NCBI RefSeq assembly: GCF_003073045.1
Contig: NC_037595.1
Coordinates: forward strand, 8,235,509-8,299,508
DNA: 64,000 bases
Reading direction: 5' to 3'
DNA from: Pomacea canaliculata
Lineage: Eukaryota > Mollusca > Gastropoda > Architaenioglossa > Ampullariidae
The position numbers were made by a program, and so were the translations under genes. How positions within the stretch are numbered: the first letter of the stretch is position 1; each line of letters starts with the position of its first letter. Below are positions 61,883 to 64,000 of the stretch, one piece after another. Under the pieces are notes generated by a model. The model saw only the letters and a list, made by a program, of their open reading frames with translations. It searched no databases and was not told the DNA's origin.

Positions 61883-64000
61883 ATGGAGTCATTATTAGAA
61901 CAACAACGGCGTTATCACGAAGAAAGAGAACGACTCGTAGATGCTATGACCAAAGAGGCATTTCTTCAAAAGAAAACGGTATTTATTCAATTTTATATAA
62001 TATTATTATATGATTACCAATACTTATGTGTATACAAATACAGTTTGTGGTCCATGGTTTGTCCATGACAAAAAGTTTGAACAGCATAATGCATATTAAT
62101 TTTGTTCTAAGGTAATTGGTGTCAAGCAGCCTTTTTAACCATGTCAGAACATACATTAGGAAAATACGTTCTATTGAGTTCAGGAAAATGTTGTGCTGTG
62201 CCTGTATGCGGAAGTAATTCTAATTTGCACTTGAAATCATTTTACCCCCTGCAGTTCAGCTGCTCAGCTTTAGAAAGAATTTTGGTTGTATAAGCATGTG
62301 GTAGTATCATGCCTTGTATCAGATTAGAACTGTGTTATATAAATCCACATTATTATAATTTATATGCAGATGATTCAGGTTAAGGTTTAATAAAAAAAAA
62401 TTTCACTTATCTGTTTGAAATAAGTGGCTGTTAGTGTTTGAACAACATATAGCTCTGTTGGTAATATTTGCTGTTAACATCTACTTGTGTTACTGGTGAT
62501 TGATTCATCTTTTGGTGTTGGGACAATGTGGTCTTACTTGGGACGATATGGACATAGTTGGAATGATTTGAATCAGGATGTGAGACAATATTACTGGGGA
62601 GATATAGTCTTGGGGCAAGATATCTATGTATTCACTTTTTTCCTTTCAGCAACGGGACCAGATAAATTCAGACACACGGATGAAGTTTCTGCTGGATGTA
62701 AGTTCATATTTATTCATTTAGTTTGCTCCTCGTTTACTTTTATTGTTAACTCTAAAATGTTCTATTTAGAAGTTTACACTTAGCATTCCAGTTCTGATTA
62801 CTTCTTGTGGCAGAGTAACAAATATGCACACAAACACTGACCTCCCCTTTCCTTCCTTCCTTCTGCCTGAAAATTTAATTAACTTTTGTGTATTAAAGTG
62901 ACACTGTCATAACAGACATTATTTTTTCATACCTTTCTTTTCTTTCTTTGTGAACAAAGCGTTTTGTTGAAGTTACGGGAGAACTGAAGGAGCTTTATGA
63001 GGACAAGGATGGGTGAGTAATTAATCTTTATAAATTAATTTATATCATGTGCGGTCTGTTCATTTCATGCAGGGGCACTCTTTTATTGCCAGCATAATAA
63101 CACATAGAATTATACAGTGTAATTGTTTCTGAAAAACAGAAACAAACCAAAAGCATTCTCTCACTCCATACTTGCTAAATTTGAGAGCAAGTCAAATAAA
63201 AACTTTATATTGTCTGTCCGAGGAAGCTCAAGACAGAAATTTTTCTTTTGCTTACAAACCCAGCCACATATACAAACATAATATAAGCATATATATAAGA
63301 CACATACACACCTACACCTTTCATGTACATGTGAACCTCCTAAGGAGGATGCCAGGTAATATAGCAGCCTACAAGTCCTTGTGCCTTTTATTTAGGATGG
63401 TGTGATGCTATGGTAACTAACATATACAGGGGATGAGGGGAAGAAGCATTGTGAGTGAAACTGAAGGCAGGAGTATGGTGATGAAAAGCAGAAGAAAATG
63501 CATCTTGTAATTATAAGATAGCAAGAAAGGGAAAAAATCTGTATTGTTTCCAGTCATTATCATATGTGGCAGTTAGAATTTAATGTGCAGGCAATGAATG
63601 CATGTTTTGTGTTCTGATTATATTTAAGTCCACTAAGTGGAATTTTATTCTTGCTTCTTTATAGATTGAGGAAGGAAGAAATACAAGCATTGGCAGGCCC
63701 TAATGAGTATGCAGAGTTCCGACAGCGTCTAACAGCCATTGATAAATTTTATGCTCAGCACCCTAATGAGGTGATTTTTTTTTTAAGGTTTTTAAAACGC
63801 TACTTTAGTTTTTTTCCTTTTGGTTATACAACATTCAAAGGGCACTATTGTTCGATAAAAATTGTATCCTTTTATTTCTTCTTTCATTTATTGTGGTTTG
63901 CTCAAAAGTGCTTTTTTTTCCTTTGGTCATAATGTTAATTTTTATTGATAAATTGTTTGATTTCAGATCAGTGTGCCCATGTCTATAGAGTTTGATGAAC
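61883..64000 (+). CDS. SF3A3: Splicing factor 3A subunit 3 (SF3a60/SAP61), 5' part
   Basis: Five exons join in phase: 61883-61978, 62650-62697, 62960-63012, 63665-63770 and 63967 onwards, cut by the window end after about 112 codons. The product begins MESLLEQQRRYHEERERLVD and continues QRDQINSDTRMKFLLD, RFVEVTGELKELYEDKDG, LRKEEIQALAGPNEYAEFRQ and ISVPMSIEFDE. It matches the conserved N-terminus of SF3A3 closely (human starts METILEQQRRYHEEKERLMD). SF3A3 is part of the SF3a complex of U2 snRNP in the nucleus and is needed to form the 17S U2 particle that recognises the branch site. The C-terminal zinc finger lies beyond the window. All splice sites are GT..AG, and a LINE tail lies close upstream. 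Confidence 0.97.

Overview
The window reads as nuclear DNA of an invertebrate animal. Its genes are split by many introns with GT..AG ends, intergenic space is AT-rich and full of (CA)n/(TG)n and homopolymer runs, and the repeats are animal-type DNA transposons and LINEs. A mollusc, probably a gastropod, is my best guess from the general character of the sequence; nothing here proves it.

Layout. 1-10.9 kb: mostly non-coding, with a CTCF-like site near 1.92 kb, scattered minus-strand exon-like blocks between 4.4 and 8.8 kb that may form one unrecognised spliced gene, and a tRNA-like SINE head near 9.7 kb. 11.0-11.5 kb: a single-exon bHLH transcription factor. 11.5-23.6 kb: no gene I can support, but hAT transposon copies at 16.9-17.3 and 18.9-19.06 kb. 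23.6-40.2 kb: a complete 15-exon gene for the HUSH subunit MPP8 (MPHOSPH8; chromodomain, ankyrin repeats, C-terminal domain). Its introns carry a MITE, a hAT element, an antisense LINE fragment and a Tigger-like element. 40.2-47.5 kb: gene-free, probably partly MPHOSPH8 3' UTR. 47.56-50.31 kb: a complete four-exon mitochondrial ferredoxin (FDX1/adrenodoxin). 52.9-56.1 kb: a transposon cluster of LINE pieces, two hAT elements inserted at one site, and a GC-rich inverted-repeat element. 57.5-59.9 kb: a spliced but frame-broken gene, possibly BEN-like. 60.5-60.9 kb: a 122-bp tandem repeat. 61.3-61.6 kb: a LINE tail. 61.88 kb to the end: the first five exons of SF3A3, a U2 snRNP splicing factor, cut by the window edge.

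The three secure genes (MPHOSPH8, FDX1, SF3A3) all lie on the plus strand, but they serve unrelated housekeeping roles (chromatin silencing, mitochondrial electron transfer, splicing). Each has its own start region with a YY1-like ATGGC motif, and there is no sign of an operon. The most notable structures are the triple-copy target site left by two hAT insertions, the transposon load in the introns of a gene whose product silences transposons, and the decayed spliced gene at 57.5-59.9 kb. I did not find a clearly new multi-gene system.
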